Positions 24,797 to 35,177 of a stretch of DNA of 60,943 bases are shown here, piece after piece. Origin of the DNA: Sulfurovum sp. (lineage in GTDB: Bacteria > Campylobacterota > Campylobacteria > Campylobacterales > Sulfurovaceae); NCBI GenBank assembly GCA_027071315.1, contig JALSUP010000126.1, positions 1 to 60,943 of the forward strand. Direction: 5' to 3'. The translations under genes and the position numbers were made by a program. Each line of letters begins with the position of its first letter. The stretch's first letter is position 1. The notes under the pieces are model-generated. The model was not told the origin of the DNA and searched no databases. It saw only the letters and a list, made by a program, of their open reading frames with translations.

Positions 24797-26131
24797 ATGA
24801 ATCTTGGACAAAAAGTACTTTTTGAACTTAAAAAAGAGATAAGTCAGACAGAATATGAGCGCTATATCAGTAAACTGGTCTATGATGCCAAAGGTTCGAG
24901 AAGCAACCTGGTCTATTTTTCCGCACCCAACCTCTATATTGCCAAATGGATCAAAACAAAATATGCAGAGAAACTGGCACATCTCTTTGAACTTCAAAAT
25001 GAGATAAAACCGGAAATAGAGATACTCGTAGGGAAGCAGAAGAAAACTGCTGCTTCGAAAGTACAGAGACAGAGTACAGAGAAAAACACTTCTAAAAGTA
25101 CTTACCTGAACCCCTCTTTAACCTTTGACAGTTTTATTGTCGGAGACTCAAACCAGTTTGCCTATACCACTTCAAAATCCGTAGCAGAGAAACCCGGTCA
25201 GCTTTACAACCCACTCTTCATTTACGGGGGTGTAGGTCTGGGTAAGACACACCTTTTACAGGCCATAGGTAACTACCATATAGAGTTGGGTAAAACAGTC
25301 ATCTATACCACACTTGAACAGTTCATGAACTCATTTACCTCCCACCTCCGTTCACAGACCATGGACAGATTCAGGGACAAGTTCCGTGAGTGTGACCTGC
25401 TGCTGATAGATGATATACAGTTCATCTCCCGTAAAGAGGGAACACAGGATGAATTCTTTCACACCTTTAATGAACTCTACAATATGGATAAACAGATCGT
25501 CATGACTTCTGACAGACCGCCGAATAAAATCGCCGGACTGGTAGACAGACTGAGAAGCCGCTTTGAAATGGGCCTTATGGCAGACATACAGCCTCCCGGA
25601 CTGGAAACAAAGATCGCTATTATCCAGAAAAAGTGTGAATTGGACAATGTACAGCTTGACCATGAGATTATTAACTACATCGCTTCACATATGGGTGACA
25701 ACATCCGTGAAATTGAAGGAACCATCATCCGACTCAATGCCATGTCTTCCATGCTGAACCAGGACATTACGCTCGATTTTGCCCAGAATGCCATTAAAGA
25801 CCAGCTCAAAGAGAAGAAAGAGAATGTCACCATTGATGATATTGTTAAAATTGTTTCACGTGAGCTCAACATCAAGCCTTCTGATATCAAATCCAAAAAA
25901 CGTACGAAGAGTGTGGTGCACTCACGCAGAACAGCTATTTATCTAGCAAGAAACCTAACACCCAATTCCATGCCGCAAATTGCCATGTATTTTGGTATGA
26001 AAGACCACACAGCTATCTCTCATGCCATGAAAAAGATACATGAGATCATTGACAACGATGAGAATTTTAAAGTCCTTTTGGATGAACTCTCCAATAAAAT
26101 ACATACAGACATACAAAGCACGGAAAATTAA
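24797..26131 (+). CDS. dnaA: Chromosomal replication initiator DnaA
   Basis: This 444-residue initiator has an N-terminal interaction domain, a variable linker (about 85-105), the AAA+ core (Walker A GGVGLGKTH, Walker B LLIDDIQF) and domain IV with the box-reading helix (DHTAISHAMKKIHE). The start is ATG with GAGGAA upstream. DnaA boxes lie on both sides. The MITE immediately before the gene is the odd feature. Confidence 0.97.
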   Translation: MNLGQKVLFELKKEISQTEYERYISKLVYDAKGSRSNLVYFSAPNLYIAKWIKTKYAEKLAHLFELQNEIKPEIEILVGKQKKTAASKVQRQSTEKNTSKSTYLNPSLTFDSFIVGDSNQFAYTTSKSVAEKPGQLYNPLFIYGGVGLGKTHLLQAIGNYHIELGKTVIYTTLEQFMNSFTSHLRSQTMDRFRDKFRECDLLLIDDIQFISRKEGTQDEFFHTFNELYNMDKQIVMTSDRPPNKIAGLVDRLRSRFEMGLMADIQPPGLETKIAIIQKKCELDNVQLDHEIINYIASHMGDNIREIEGTIIRLNAMSSMLNQDITLDFAQNAIKDQLKEKKENVTIDDIVKIVSRELNIKPSDIKSKKRTKSVVHSRRTAIYLARNLTPNSMPQIAMYFGMKDHTAISHAMKKIHEIIDNDENFKVLLDELSNKIHTDIQSTEN

Positions 26132-26168
26132 ATGAAAAATGAATTATTGAACTTGAATAAAAAAAAGA

Positions 26169-26295
26169 TATAATTTTAAAAGTGAATAAATGTGAATGTT
26201 CGAATGCCTTTTGAACATTTGCCAAATAACGGTCAGTCAGTCAATATCGTGGTTTTTCACATATTCATGTGATACTACTACTAGCTACTAATAAT
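26169..26295. other. oriC2: dnaA-dnaN gap with AT-rich stretch, DnaA boxes and DnaA-trios
   Basis: Box-like sites are at 26181-26189 (minus, TTATTCACT), 26191-26199 (minus, ACATTCACA) and 26253-26261 (TTTTTCACA). From 26273 the plus strand reads TACTACTACTAGCTACTAAT, so the opposite strand read 3' to 5' is a run of GAT triplets, the DnaA-trio pattern beside a box that marks where DnaA opens the duplex. A TATAAT at 26169-26174 could be the dnaN -10. The unwinding role is inference. Confidence 0.65.
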
Positions 26296-26316
26296 ATTAA
26301 ATATAAAAGGATGTCA

Positions 26317-27384
26317 ATGAAGATAAAAGCACAAAAGCAAATCATAGAGTCTATACTCATCAATTTGCAACCTTTTTTAGAGAAAAAAGATGCAAGTCAA
26401 ATTACTTCACATGTATTGTTCAATTCTCAAAATGATAAATGCATCGTCAAAGCAACTGACGGTGAAATAGGTTTGAAGATCGTTACAGATCATATACTCA
26501 TAGAATCCGAAGGTTCTTTTACTGCGAATGGTAAAAAACTGCTGGATATTATCCGTATTTTAAAAGATGATGAAATTACGTTGGAACTTCTTGACAATAC
26601 ACTTATTGTCAAACAGAAACACTCTAAATTCAAACTTCCTACTTTTGATCCAAACACTTATCCTGCATTTCCGGCAAAAGATGATAAACCGCAGATCAGT
26701 CTGGATTCCCTGAGTCTAATTCAAAATCTTAAAAAAATATCACCTGCTATTGATACGAACAATCCCAAATTTGAACTTAACGGTGCACTTATCAATATTA
26801 AAAATGACTCAACCGATCTTGTAGGTACTGATACCAGAAGACTGGCCATTGCCAAAATTGAAAGTTCCAATGCTGAAGCACTTTCACTGATCGTACCGAA
26901 AAAAGCTATTTTGGAAATACAGAAACTCTTTTTAGATCAAATAGATATCTTTTTTGATGAGACCAATCTGATCATCTCTAATGAAAACTACTATTTTTAT
27001 ACCCGTTTAATTAATGGAAAATTCCCTGATTATCAGAGAATCGTACCCAATACGGTGAAACACTCTTTGACTTTGCCTAAAAGAGAAATGCTTGAAGCCA
27101 TTAAAATGATCACGACTATTTCTCAGGAAATTAAAATGACATTACTCTCAGATACCATCATCTTCAACTCTTTGTCTGCAGACAATGTGGAAGCTAAAAC
27201 TGAACTTGAGGTCAATACAGGTTTATCTGAAAAATTTGAATTGAGTTTCAACAGTAAATACATTCTGGATTTTATCTCTCAGGTAGATAAAAATGAATTT
27301 ACCATTGAATTTAATGAACCGAGTCTCCCTTTTATCGTAAAAGATGAAAACTTCATTACTATTATTATGCCTATTGTGGCATAA
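26317..27384 (+). CDS. dnaN: DNA polymerase III beta sliding clamp
   Basis: This is 355 residues from the ATG at 26317, chosen because AAGG lies six bases before it and [12 protein letters not shown] fits the family start; an ATG at 26269 falls in the DnaA-trio region. Three clamp folds are visible ([33 protein letters not shown]-terminal [15 protein letters not shown]). It tethers the polymerase to DNA. pyrG follows after 17 bases; gyrB is not next. Confidence 0.95.
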   Translation: MKIKAQKQIIESILINLQPFLEKKDASQITSHVLFNSQNDKCIVKATDGEIGLKIVTDHILIESEGSFTANGKKLLDIIRILKDDEITLELLDNTLIVKQKHSKFKLPTFDPNTYPAFPAKDDKPQISLDSLSLIQNLKKISPAIDTNNPKFELNGALINIKNDSTDLVGTDTRRLAIAKIESSNAEALSLIVPKKAILEIQKLFLDQIDIFFDETNLIISNENYYFYTRLINGKFPDYQRIVPNTVKHSLTLPKREMLEAIKMITTISQEIKMTLLSDTIIFNSLSADNVEAKTELEVNTGLSEKFELSFNSKYILDFISQVDKNEFTIEFNEPSLPFIVKDENFITIIMPIVA

Positions 27385-27401
27385 CCCAAGGAAAGCGTTA
27401 T

Positions 27402-29042
27402 ATGAGTGAAATTAAAACAAAATATATTTTTGTTACAGGCGGTGTCCTCTCCTCTTTAGGAAAAGGAATTACTGCTGCAAGTGTGGGAACCCTTCTTAAA
27501 CATACAGGCTTAAGAGTAGGTGTTCTAAAATTGGACCCTTACATCAATGTTGACCCGGGAACCATGTCTCCTCTGGAACATGGAGAAGTTTTTGTCACCA
27601 AAGACGGTGCAGAAACAGACCTTGATCTTGGCCACTATGAGCGTTTTTTAGATACTTCTCTGACACAAAAGAACAACTTTACTACCGGTCTGGTCTATAA
27701 AACAGTCATTGAAAATGAACGTAAAGGTAAATACCTCGGAAAAACCATCCAGGTCGTACCACATATTGTCAATGAGATAAAAGAGCGTATTATCCGTGCA
27801 GGTGAAGGCAGAGATATCCTCATTGTTGAACTTGGCGGTACCACAGGTGACATTGAAGGACTCCCTTTCCTTGAAACCATCAGACAGATGAAGCATGAAC
27901 TGGGTAAATCAAAAGTGATGAATATCCATGTAACACTGCTTCCCTACATTAAAGCAGCCGGTGAGTTGAAAACCAAGCCGACACAGCACTCTGTTCAGGA
28001 GTTAAGACGTATCGGTATTGCACCGCATATGCTGGTTCTAAGAGCAGAAGTACCTGTCACCACAGAAATTAGAAGAAAGATCGCTTACGCCTGTGATGTC
28101 GAAGAAGATTCTGTCATTGTGGCTGAAGATGCTCCTACCATTTACCAGGTACCGTTGAATTTTTTAAGACAGGATATTCTGGCACCTATCTGCAAGCAGT
28201 TGGAACTTGATAACTGCAACCCTAAAATGGATGAGTGGACAGACCTTGTACATAAGATCATTATGCCAAAAGATGAAGTAAAGATCGCTTTTGTCGGAAA
28301 ATACCTTGATCTTAAAGAGTCATACAAATCACTGACGGAAGCACTGATCCACGCTGGGGCACACTTGGATGCCAAAGTGAACATCAAGTGGGTCGACTCT
28401 GAAAAAGTAGAAGAAGACGGTGCCACAAAATACCTCAATGACTGTGATGGTATCTTAGTCGCAGGTGGCTTTGGGGAGCGTGGTATTGAAGGAAAGATCC
28501 TTTCTATCCAATATGCCAGAGAGAACAAAATACCGTTCCTGGGTATTTGTCTTGGTATGCAGCTTTCCATGGTCGAGTTTGCAAGAAATGTGCTTAAACT
28601 TGAAGATGCAAACTCTGTAGAGTTTAACCCGGAGACAAAAAATCCTCTTATTTACCTGATCGATGAATTCATTGATGCTGCAGGTTCTGTACAAATTCGT
28701 ACAGCCACTTCTGCTATGGGCGGAACACTGAGACTGGGTGAGTATGAATGTGAAACCAAAGAGGGTTCAAACCTCAGAGCAGCCTATGATGCTAAAATGA
28801 TCTTTGAGAGACACAGACACCGTTACGAAGCCAACCCTAAATACAGAAAAGCTCTGGAAGCCAACGGTATGGACATTACAGGTGAGTCTCACGGGCTTAT
28901 AGAAGCCGTAGAAGTGGTAGACCACCCCTGGTTCCTCGGGGTACAGTTCCACCCTGAATTTACGTCCAGACTGCAAAATGTCAACCCATCTATTTTAGCT
29001 TTTGTGGAAGCTTCTTTTAAAAATAAAAAAACAGATGACTGA
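27402..29042 (+). CDS. pyrG: CTP synthase
   Basis: This 546-residue enzyme makes CTP from UTP with ATP and glutamine. The synthetase half begins [20 protein letters not shown]. The glutaminase half has the nucleophile Cys in [15 protein letters not shown] and the His-Glu pair in GVQFHPEF. Length is normal. It overlaps recJ by 8 bases (29035-29042). Confidence 0.97.
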   Translation: MSEIKTKYIFVTGGVLSSLGKGITAASVGTLLKHTGLRVGVLKLDPYINVDPGTMSPLEHGEVFVTKDGAETDLDLGHYERFLDTSLTQKNNFTTGLVYKTVIENERKGKYLGKTIQVVPHIVNEIKERIIRAGEGRDILIVELGGTTGDIEGLPFLETIRQMKHELGKSKVMNIHVTLLPYIKAAGELKTKPTQHSVQELRRIGIAPHMLVLRAEVPVTTEIRRKIAYACDVEEDSVIVAEDAPTIYQVPLNFLRQDILAPICKQLELDNCNPKMDEWTDLVHKIIMPKDEVKIAFVGKYLDLKESYKSLTEALIHAGAHLDAKVNIKWVDSEKVEEDGATKYLNDCDGILVAGGFGERGIEGKILSIQYARENKIPFLGICLGMQLSMVEFARNVLKLEDANSVEFNPETKNPLIYLIDEFIDAAGSVQIRTATSAMGGTLRLGEYECETKEGSNLRAAYDAKMIFERHRHRYEANPKYRKALEANGMDITGESHGLIEAVEVVDHPWFLGVQFHPEFTSRLQNVNPSILAFVEASFKNKKTDD

Positions 29043-30618
29043 AAACTTAACGCTGCAAGCGTTAGAAACACAACTTCAAGCACGTTTTAAAGAGGGTTTT
29101 CTCTCTTTAAAAGACCTCCCCAAACCTTCCGAATTTAAAGACATGGACAGAGCCACCGCGCGTATTGTCTCAGCCATGCAAAAGAAAGAAAAGATCACCA
29201 TTATCGGTGATTACGATGTCGACGGCGTCACTTCTACCACAGTGATGAAACTCTTTTTTGAAGAGATAGACTATCCTGTCGAGTGGATCATCCCCAATCG
29301 ATTCAGAGACGGTTACGGACTCTCTGCCAAACTCATCCCCCGTATTGCAGGCACCGACCTGGCCATTACGGTGGACAACGGTATTTCAGCCGTTTATGCT
29401 GCACAACTCTGTAAAGAACAGGGGATAGAACTCATTATTACCGACCACCATCTGCTTGCTCCTGAAGTACCCGAAGCCTATGCGATTATTGACCAGAAGC
29501 AGGAAGAGTGTACTTTCCCCTATGAAGAGGTCTGCGGCGCACAAATTGCCTGGTACTTAATTGCTTCTGTAAAAAATGCACTCAAAGTAGACATTAAAAT
29601 GATGGAGTATATGGAGTTGGTCGCCATTGCTATTATTGCCGATATGATGCCTCTGCAGCACATTAACAGAGCCATGGTCATAGCGGGTATTGAGAAGTTG
29701 AACAAAAGTCACAGACCTGCCATTAAAGCGTTTAAAGAGCAGAGCCAGAAAGAGACGATCAGCGCAGAAGATATCGGTTTTTTCCTGGCACCTATTTTAA
29801 ACTCTGCCGGGCGCATGGAAGATGCCTCTTTTGCAGTGGAGTTTTTAACCTCTAAGAATATTTACGATGCCCGCGTCCGTCTGGAGAGACTCATTGACTT
29901 TAACACGGCACGTAAAGCGGCAGAGCAGGAGATCACCCAAAAAGCTTTGGCTCAAAGTACAAAAGAGGACCATGTCATTGTGGTGGCAGGTGAAAACTGG
30001 CATGAGGGTGTGGTAGGCATTGTGGCTGCCAGAGTTTCCCGTGCTTTTGAAAAACCCTGTATTGTTTTAACCAGGAGTGAAGAGGGTTTGCTTAAAGGAA
30101 GCGGCCGTTCTTTTTCCAACTGTGACCTTTTTGCCCTTGTAGATGACTGTAGAGAGCACCTGGAGAAGTTTGGAGGTCATGCTGCGGCCATTGGTCTTAG
30201 TTTGCATGAAAAACGCTTAGAAGCCTTTAAAATGAAGATGGAAGAGAATTATTTGGCTAAAAACTATGTACAGGATGAAATTGACCCGGACATTGTGGGT
30301 ATGTTAGACTTTAAAGAGGTGAGTTTTGACTTGACTTCTCTCATGAAGCAGTTTGAACCCTACGGTCAGGGAAATCCGACACCGAAGTTTCTTTCTAAAA
30401 ATGTAGAGCTGTATCAAGTCGACACCATGGGAAAAGAGGGAGAGCATTTACGTTTTTCACTCATGCAAAATGGCATTTTACTTCCGGGTGTGAAGTTCAA
30501 GACCAGAGAAAAGTTTACTGCGGGTGACAAAGTAGACATCGTCTATACAGTCAACGAAAATCACTTTAGAGGCAATGTGACCCTGCAGCTGATGCTTGAG
30601 AAGATCACACTTCTGTAA
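29035..30618 (+). CDS. recJ: Single-stranded-DNA exonuclease RecJ
   Basis: This is 527 residues from the ATG at 29035. An earlier in-frame start at 29002 would lie deep in pyrG. DHH-family metal motifs are present: [28 protein letters not shown], then the DHHA1 part with NSAGRMEDA and FGGHAAAIG. It degrades 5'-3' single-stranded DNA in recombination and repair, thematically linked to the neighbouring replication genes. Confidence 0.94.
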   Translation: MTENLTLQALETQLQARFKEGFLSLKDLPKPSEFKDMDRATARIVSAMQKKEKITIIGDYDVDGVTSTTVMKLFFEEIDYPVEWIIPNRFRDGYGLSAKLIPRIAGTDLAITVDNGISAVYAAQLCKEQGIELIITDHHLLAPEVPEAYAIIDQKQEECTFPYEEVCGAQIAWYLIASVKNALKVDIKMMEYMELVAIAIIADMMPLQHINRAMVIAGIEKLNKSHRPAIKAFKEQSQKETISAEDIGFFLAPILNSAGRMEDASFAVEFLTSKNIYDARVRLERLIDFNTARKAAEQEITQKALAQSTKEDHVIVVAGENWHEGVVGIVAARVSRAFEKPCIVLTRSEEGLLKGSGRSFSNCDLFALVDDCREHLEKFGGHAAAIGLSLHEKRLEAFKMKMEENYLAKNYVQDEIDPDIVGMLDFKEVSFDLTSLMKQFEPYGQGNPTPKFLSKNVELYQVDTMGKEGEHLRFSLMQNGILLPGVKFKTREKFTAGDKVDIVYTVNENHFRGNVTLQLMLEKITLL

Positions 30619-30694
30619 AAGTGCTTTTTCCCAAAGAATTTATGTTATGATTCTGACGATACAAAAATTACTTTTGAACAGATAAGGATAGAAT

Positions 30695-30916
30695 ATGAAA
30701 AAAGAGTTGATCATTTTTTTGAGTATATTTCTGGTGTTAGCACTTGGTATGCACTTCAAAGAGTTCACCACGCACCCCATTGACCACATACTGGCACTGC
30801 CCCATGCAGGCGCATTTGGACTGGGACCCTTCCATCCGCTTATTATTACGACGTTCTTCTATCTGGTACTGGCACTCTTCAGAGGGATCGCAAAGCTTTT
30901 CAACAGAAAAAAGTAA
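30695..30916 (+). CDS. Small membrane protein of unknown function
   Basis: This 73-residue protein has two hydrophobic segments (LIIFLSIFLVLALGM and LIITTFFYLVLALF), a central HPIDHILALPHAGAFGLGPF stretch rich in His/Pro/Gly, and a basic C-terminus. AAGGATAGA lies before the ATG. It is not recognised. It may be co-transcribed with recJ. Confidence 0.6.
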   Translation: MKKELIIFLSIFLVLALGMHFKEFTTHPIDHILALPHAGAFGLGPFHPLIITTFFYLVLALFRGIAKLFNRKK

Positions 30917-30950
30917 GGGTGTAAAATAAATAGTGTGTTTGAAAGGAGGG

Positions 30951-30975
30951 CTATCACAGCAAGATGCTGTGATAG
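30951..30975. terminator. Hairpin between convergent genes
   Basis: CTATCACAGC and GCTGTGATAG form a perfect 10-base stem around AAGAT, between the ends of the small membrane-protein gene and nifU. No T-run follows on either side, so termination is inferred from position only. Confidence 0.5.
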
Positions 30976-30981
30976 TCAAGA

Positions 30982-31956
30982 CTAGATAGGTAAAACGCGA
31001 ATGTTCTCGTCCAGCTTCTCTTTTAAAATGTTTTCAATGGCAAAGAGTGTTCCTGTGCTTGAAGATGCACAGCCGTTACAGGCACCCAGGTATCGGATGT
31101 AAATGTCGAAGTTGGCACCATTCTCTTTAATGTCAAGAATTTCCATATCTCCACCATCCATAATAAGCATTTGACGAATATTTTCATCAACGATCTTATC
31201 GACTGCTTTGATCTTCTGTACAATGGTCATTTTGCCAAATTCTGCGTCTGAAGCACTTTCATTCCCGAGTGTAGCAGCAGATGCCATCTTCTCTTTTTCA
31301 TACTCTTCAAGCAGGTCAACAAGATAGATGTCTTTCTCTTCGTGTCCACCGGGTCTGATACATGATTTACAGAAAGCACCCGCTTTGGTGTAGTCGGTGA
31401 TCTGCTCAACCGTGGTCAGGTCATTAAGACGGATCACTTCCTGAAGTGTCGAGAGGGAAACACGGGCACATTCACAAACAATGATCTCTTCTTCGAAGCT
31501 CTCCATGTCAACACCTTTGTACTGTGCCGCTGCTTTTTTGATGACATCATAAGCCATGACAGAACAGTGCATCTTTTGCGGCGGTACGGCAGGAGTGTCC
31601 GGGTTGTCACGCATGGCCATCTCAACATCGATGTTGGTGATCTTGACTGCTTCATCAACCGTTTTACCTTTACAAAGCTCAGCCATCGTATCTGAAGAGG
31701 CAATGGCTGTACCACAACCGAAACTCTTGAATTTGGATAAAAGAATTTTATCTGTCTCCGGCTCAACTGCCCAGTAAAGTCTTACGGCATCTCCACAGGA
31801 CTCTGCACCGAAGTCAGCCACAATGAGTCTTGCACCCATCTCTTTTGCCTGCTCTTCTGTAATTTCACCCATGTTCTGCGGGTTATTCATCAAATCTGTT
31901 ACTTTATCGCTGTACTCATCCCAGATGGTACCGCCAATTAAACTATCCATTCCCAT
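30982..31956 (-). CDS. nifU: NifU-type Fe-S cluster scaffold protein
   Basis: This 324-residue modular scaffold has an IscU-like domain (FGAESCGDAVRLYWA, FKSFGCGTAIASSD, KMHCSVMAYDVI), a BFD-like [2Fe-2S] domain (IIVCECARVS and AFCKSCIRPGG) and a C-terminal Nfu domain (YLGACNGCASSSTGT). It receives sulfur from NifS, encoded upstream on the same strand. In Campylobacterota this NIF pair serves general Fe-S assembly, not only nitrogenase; no nif structural genes are here. Confidence 0.95.
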   Translation of the reverse strand: MGMDSLIGGTIWDEYSDKVTDLMNNPQNMGEITEEQAKEMGARLIVADFGAESCGDAVRLYWAVEPETDKILLSKFKSFGCGTAIASSDTMAELCKGKTVDEAVKITNIDVEMAMRDNPDTPAVPPQKMHCSVMAYDVIKKAAAQYKGVDMESFEEEIIVCECARVSLSTLQEVIRLNDLTTVEQITDYTKAGAFCKSCIRPGGHEEKDIYLVDLLEEYEKEKMASAATLGNESASDAEFGKMTIVQKIKAVDKIVDENIRQMLIMDGGDMEILDIKENGANFDIYIRYLGACNGCASSSTGTLFAIENILKEKLDENIRVLPI

Positions 31957-31989
31957 TTTATATCCTTTATATTCTATTCAAATTTATCA

Positions 31990-32045
31990 GGTACCCACAA
32001 GGGGCACCCCTACGATTAATGTAGGGGCAATCCCTTGTGGTTGCC
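31990..32045. repeat. Head-to-head pair of GTAG-type REPs between nifS and nifU
   Basis: The left REP (minus) reads CGTAGGGGTGCCCCTTGTGG then GTACC; the right REP (plus) reads GTAGGGGCAATCCCTTGTGG then TTGCC. Their GTAG heads face apart around ATTAAT, and both share the CCCTTGTGG loop region. The arrangement is the opposite of the REPINs, whose heads are outermost. It sits within the nifS-nifU operon gap and could alter the relative expression of nifU. Confidence 0.7.
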
Positions 32046-32051
32046 TTAATT

Positions 32052-33284
<1,233 letters not shown>

Positions 33285-33286
33285 TT

Positions 33287-33311
33287 AATTAAGACTATTT
33301 TAGTCCTAATT
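33287..33311 (-). promoter_or_regulatory. IscR/Rrf2-type operator upstream of nifS
   Basis: The 25-base near-perfect palindrome AATTAGGACTA-AAA-TAGTCTTAATT (minus strand) lies about 30 bases before the nifS start. Its GACTAAAATAGTC core matches the known IscR binding motif. This would let an Rrf2-family Fe-S sensor adjust nifSU. No iscR gene is in the window. Confidence 0.65.
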
Positions 33312-33391
33312 GATTTCCTGCATAGTACGCAGTTTTTCTTAAATTAACATAAAAACGGTGCGTAAAGAGGAGAATTATACTCTGATTTAGA

Positions 33392-33970
33392 TTAAAAATG
33401 TGAAGGAGCAGGGGTATTTATGAGATTATAGAACTCTGACCTTGTACGTTCATCACTTTTAAAGAGACCACGCAGGGCAGAAGAAACAGTGGTAGAGTTG
33501 ACTTTCTCCACCCCTCTCATTTCCATACACATATGACGTGCATGCAGGACGACTGCGACCCCTTTGGGTGCAATACTCTCAGAGATGGCATCGGCAATTT
33601 GCTCTGTCATTTGCTCTTGTATCTGTAGACGTCTGGCAAAGACATTGACGATACGGGGGATCTTGGAGAGTCCCACCACTTTACCGTCAGGAATGTAGGC
33701 GACATGGGCACGACCGATAATGGGCAGCATGTGGTGCTCACACATGGAGTAGAACTCAATATCGCGTACCAGGACCATTTCGTCATTAGAGGTGGTAAAG
33801 AGCGCCTGAGAGAGTATCTCTTTTGGGTCCTGGGTGTATCCTTCAGTTAAAAAACCAAAGGCTTTTGCCACACGTGAAGGGGTCTTCAGCAAACCTTCTC
33901 TGCCTGGGTCTTCGCCAATGAGTTCTAAGACTTTTGTGATGGCTTGTTCAAATTCTTCATTTTTGTTCAT
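33392..33970 (-). CDS. folE: GTP cyclohydrolase I
   Basis: This 192-residue enzyme turns GTP into dihydroneopterin triphosphate, the first step to folate. Zinc-site residues appear in [20 protein letters not shown] and [25 protein letters not shown] and QEQMTEQIA are also typical. Length is normal. Confidence 0.95.
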   Translation of the reverse strand: MNKNEEFEQAITKVLELIGEDPGREGLLKTPSRVAKAFGFLTEGYTQDPKEILSQALFTTSNDEMVLVRDIEFYSMCEHHMLPIIGRAHVAYIPDGKVVGLSKIPRIVNVFARRLQIQEQMTEQIADAISESIAPKGVAVVLHARHMCMEMRGVEKVNSTTVSSALRGLFKSDERTRSEFYNLINTPAPSHF

Positions 33971-33996
33971 GTCTATATTCCATATATAAATGTCGC

Positions 33997-34049
33997 GTAG
34001 GGCGGATTAATCCACCGTTTTCATATCATGGTGGGAAATCCCATCCTAC
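33997..34049. repeat. REPIN, GTGGGA flavour, spanning the mutY stop codon
   Basis: The left half GTAGGGCGGATTAATCCACC and the right half GGTGGGAAATCCCATCCTAC face each other with GTAG heads outermost, 13 bases apart. On the minus strand the TAG of the right-hand GTAG (34048-34046) is the stop codon of mutY. Confidence 0.75.
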
Positions 34050-35107
34050 GGATTTTTCATTATTGTATCTAAATACAAATTAACAATCTTCTCGTCCACC
34101 TTTGAAATGGCCAGTTTTCGTATCTCTGAAAGCGTAAAATAGTGATCCTGCTCCGCATCCAGTTCATTATAGACATACACCTTGCAGATGAGTTTAAAAT
34201 GTGTATAGACGTGTGTCACTTCTCCAATGCACTCAGAAGCACAGAGCGGCACTTCGGTAGAAGAAAAACCCCAAAGACCATGCAAAAACTTCCCTTTTCT
34301 CTGTGTTAAAGAGAGTTTGTCATTGTAAACCGAGAGCATCACTATCTCTTCTCTTGTGGGTACCACTCTCTTTTTCTTTGTCGGGTAACGTGCTGCTTCC
34401 TCTTTCCCCTGACAGATACTGTTAAGAGGGCAATGGTCACAGTCCGGTTCTTTGGGTGTGCAGACCATAGACCCAATGTCCATCATCGCCTGATTGTATT
34501 CAAAAGGATGCTTCTTGTCTACGAGCGCATAGGCATATTCCCAAAGTTTTTTCTCATTCACCGTTTCCATTTTATGCAGACGACAAAGTATACGCTTCAC
34601 ATTGGCTTCCATGACAGGTACAGGCTGTTTAAACGCAAAAGCAGCCAAAGCATGTGCTGTATTCTTCCCAATCCCCGGCAATACCATCAGATCATCGATC
34701 CCCGATGGAATGACCGTAGGGGCAGACCTGCGTGTCTGCCCTTTTTCCTGTTCATCGGTTTGTCCCGAATTCTTACCCTCCGTCAAAATCCCCGCAGCCC
34801 GATGCAAATTCTTAGCCCGGTTATAATACCCCAAACCTTCCCACATCTTCAAAACATCATCCAAAGGGGCACTCCCCAATGCTTCCAGGGTAGGAAACTT
34901 CTTCAAAAAAGGAAAGTAATAACGTTCCAGAACCGTCTTCACCTGCGTCTGCTGCAACATCACTTCAGAAAGATAGATATGGTAAGGGTCATCTGTTGTA
35001 CGCCAGGGAAGGTCATGCCGTCCATGCCTCTGGTACCAGTTTTGAATGTTTTCATGGGTTTTTAAATAGGGGTTTCTCATGGCAGAAGTGTAGCCAAATT
35101 TTGACAT
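34046..35107 (-). CDS. mutY: Adenine DNA glycosylase MutY with in-frame REP insertion
   Basis: This 353-residue base-excision enzyme should remove A opposite 8-oxoG. Visible are Glu48 in LSEVMLQQTQVKT, the helix-hairpin-helix MVLPGIGKNTAHALA, and the iron-sulfur cysteines in CTPKEPDCDHCPLNSIC (C-x6-C-x2-C-x5-C). Two oddities stand out. Residues about 113-135 (with GQTRRSAPTV) are an extra segment encoded by a REP palindrome before the hairpin. The position that is Asp138 in E. coli is Glu168 here (VPVMEANVKRIL). The C-terminal NUDIX-like domain is present. The start could also be the ATG at 35080. Confidence 0.85.
   Translation of the reverse strand: MSKFGYTSAMRNPYLKTHENIQNWYQRHGRHDLPWRTTDDPYHIYLSEVMLQQTQVKTVLERYYFPFLKKFPTLEALGSAPLDDVLKMWEGLGYYNRAKNLHRAAGILTEGKNSGQTDEQEKGQTRRSAPTVIPSGIDDLMVLPGIGKNTAHALAAFAFKQPVPVMEANVKRILCRLHKMETVNEKKLWEYAYALVDKKHPFEYNQAMMDIGSMVCTPKEPDCDHCPLNSICQGKEEAARYPTKKKRVVPTREEIVMLSVYNDKLSLTQRKGKFLHGLWGFSSTEVPLCASECIGEVTHVYTHFKLICKVYVYNELDAEQDHYFTLSEIRKLAISKVDEKIVNLYLDTIMKNP
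34714..34741 (+). repeat. GTAG-type REP inside mutY, GGGCAGAC flavour
   Basis: CCGTAG is followed by GGGCAGAC, CTGCGT and GTCTGCCC, a perfect 8-base stem. It is read through in the mutY frame (minus strand) as GQTRRSAPTV. This resembles palindromic elements known to be kept in frame in Rickettsia proteins. Confidence 0.8.
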
Positions 35108-35177
35108 GAAAAAAGAGGGATTGTTTCTTATTAGTATTTTTTAGATAAAATCACGGAATTATATTTAAAGGATTGTA

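Noticed and set aside
26269-26316. N-terminal extension of DnaN from the ATG at 26269
   Set aside because: The extension would be read from the DnaA-trio repeats, has no ribosome site, and does not fit the clamp N-terminus. AAGG supports 26317.
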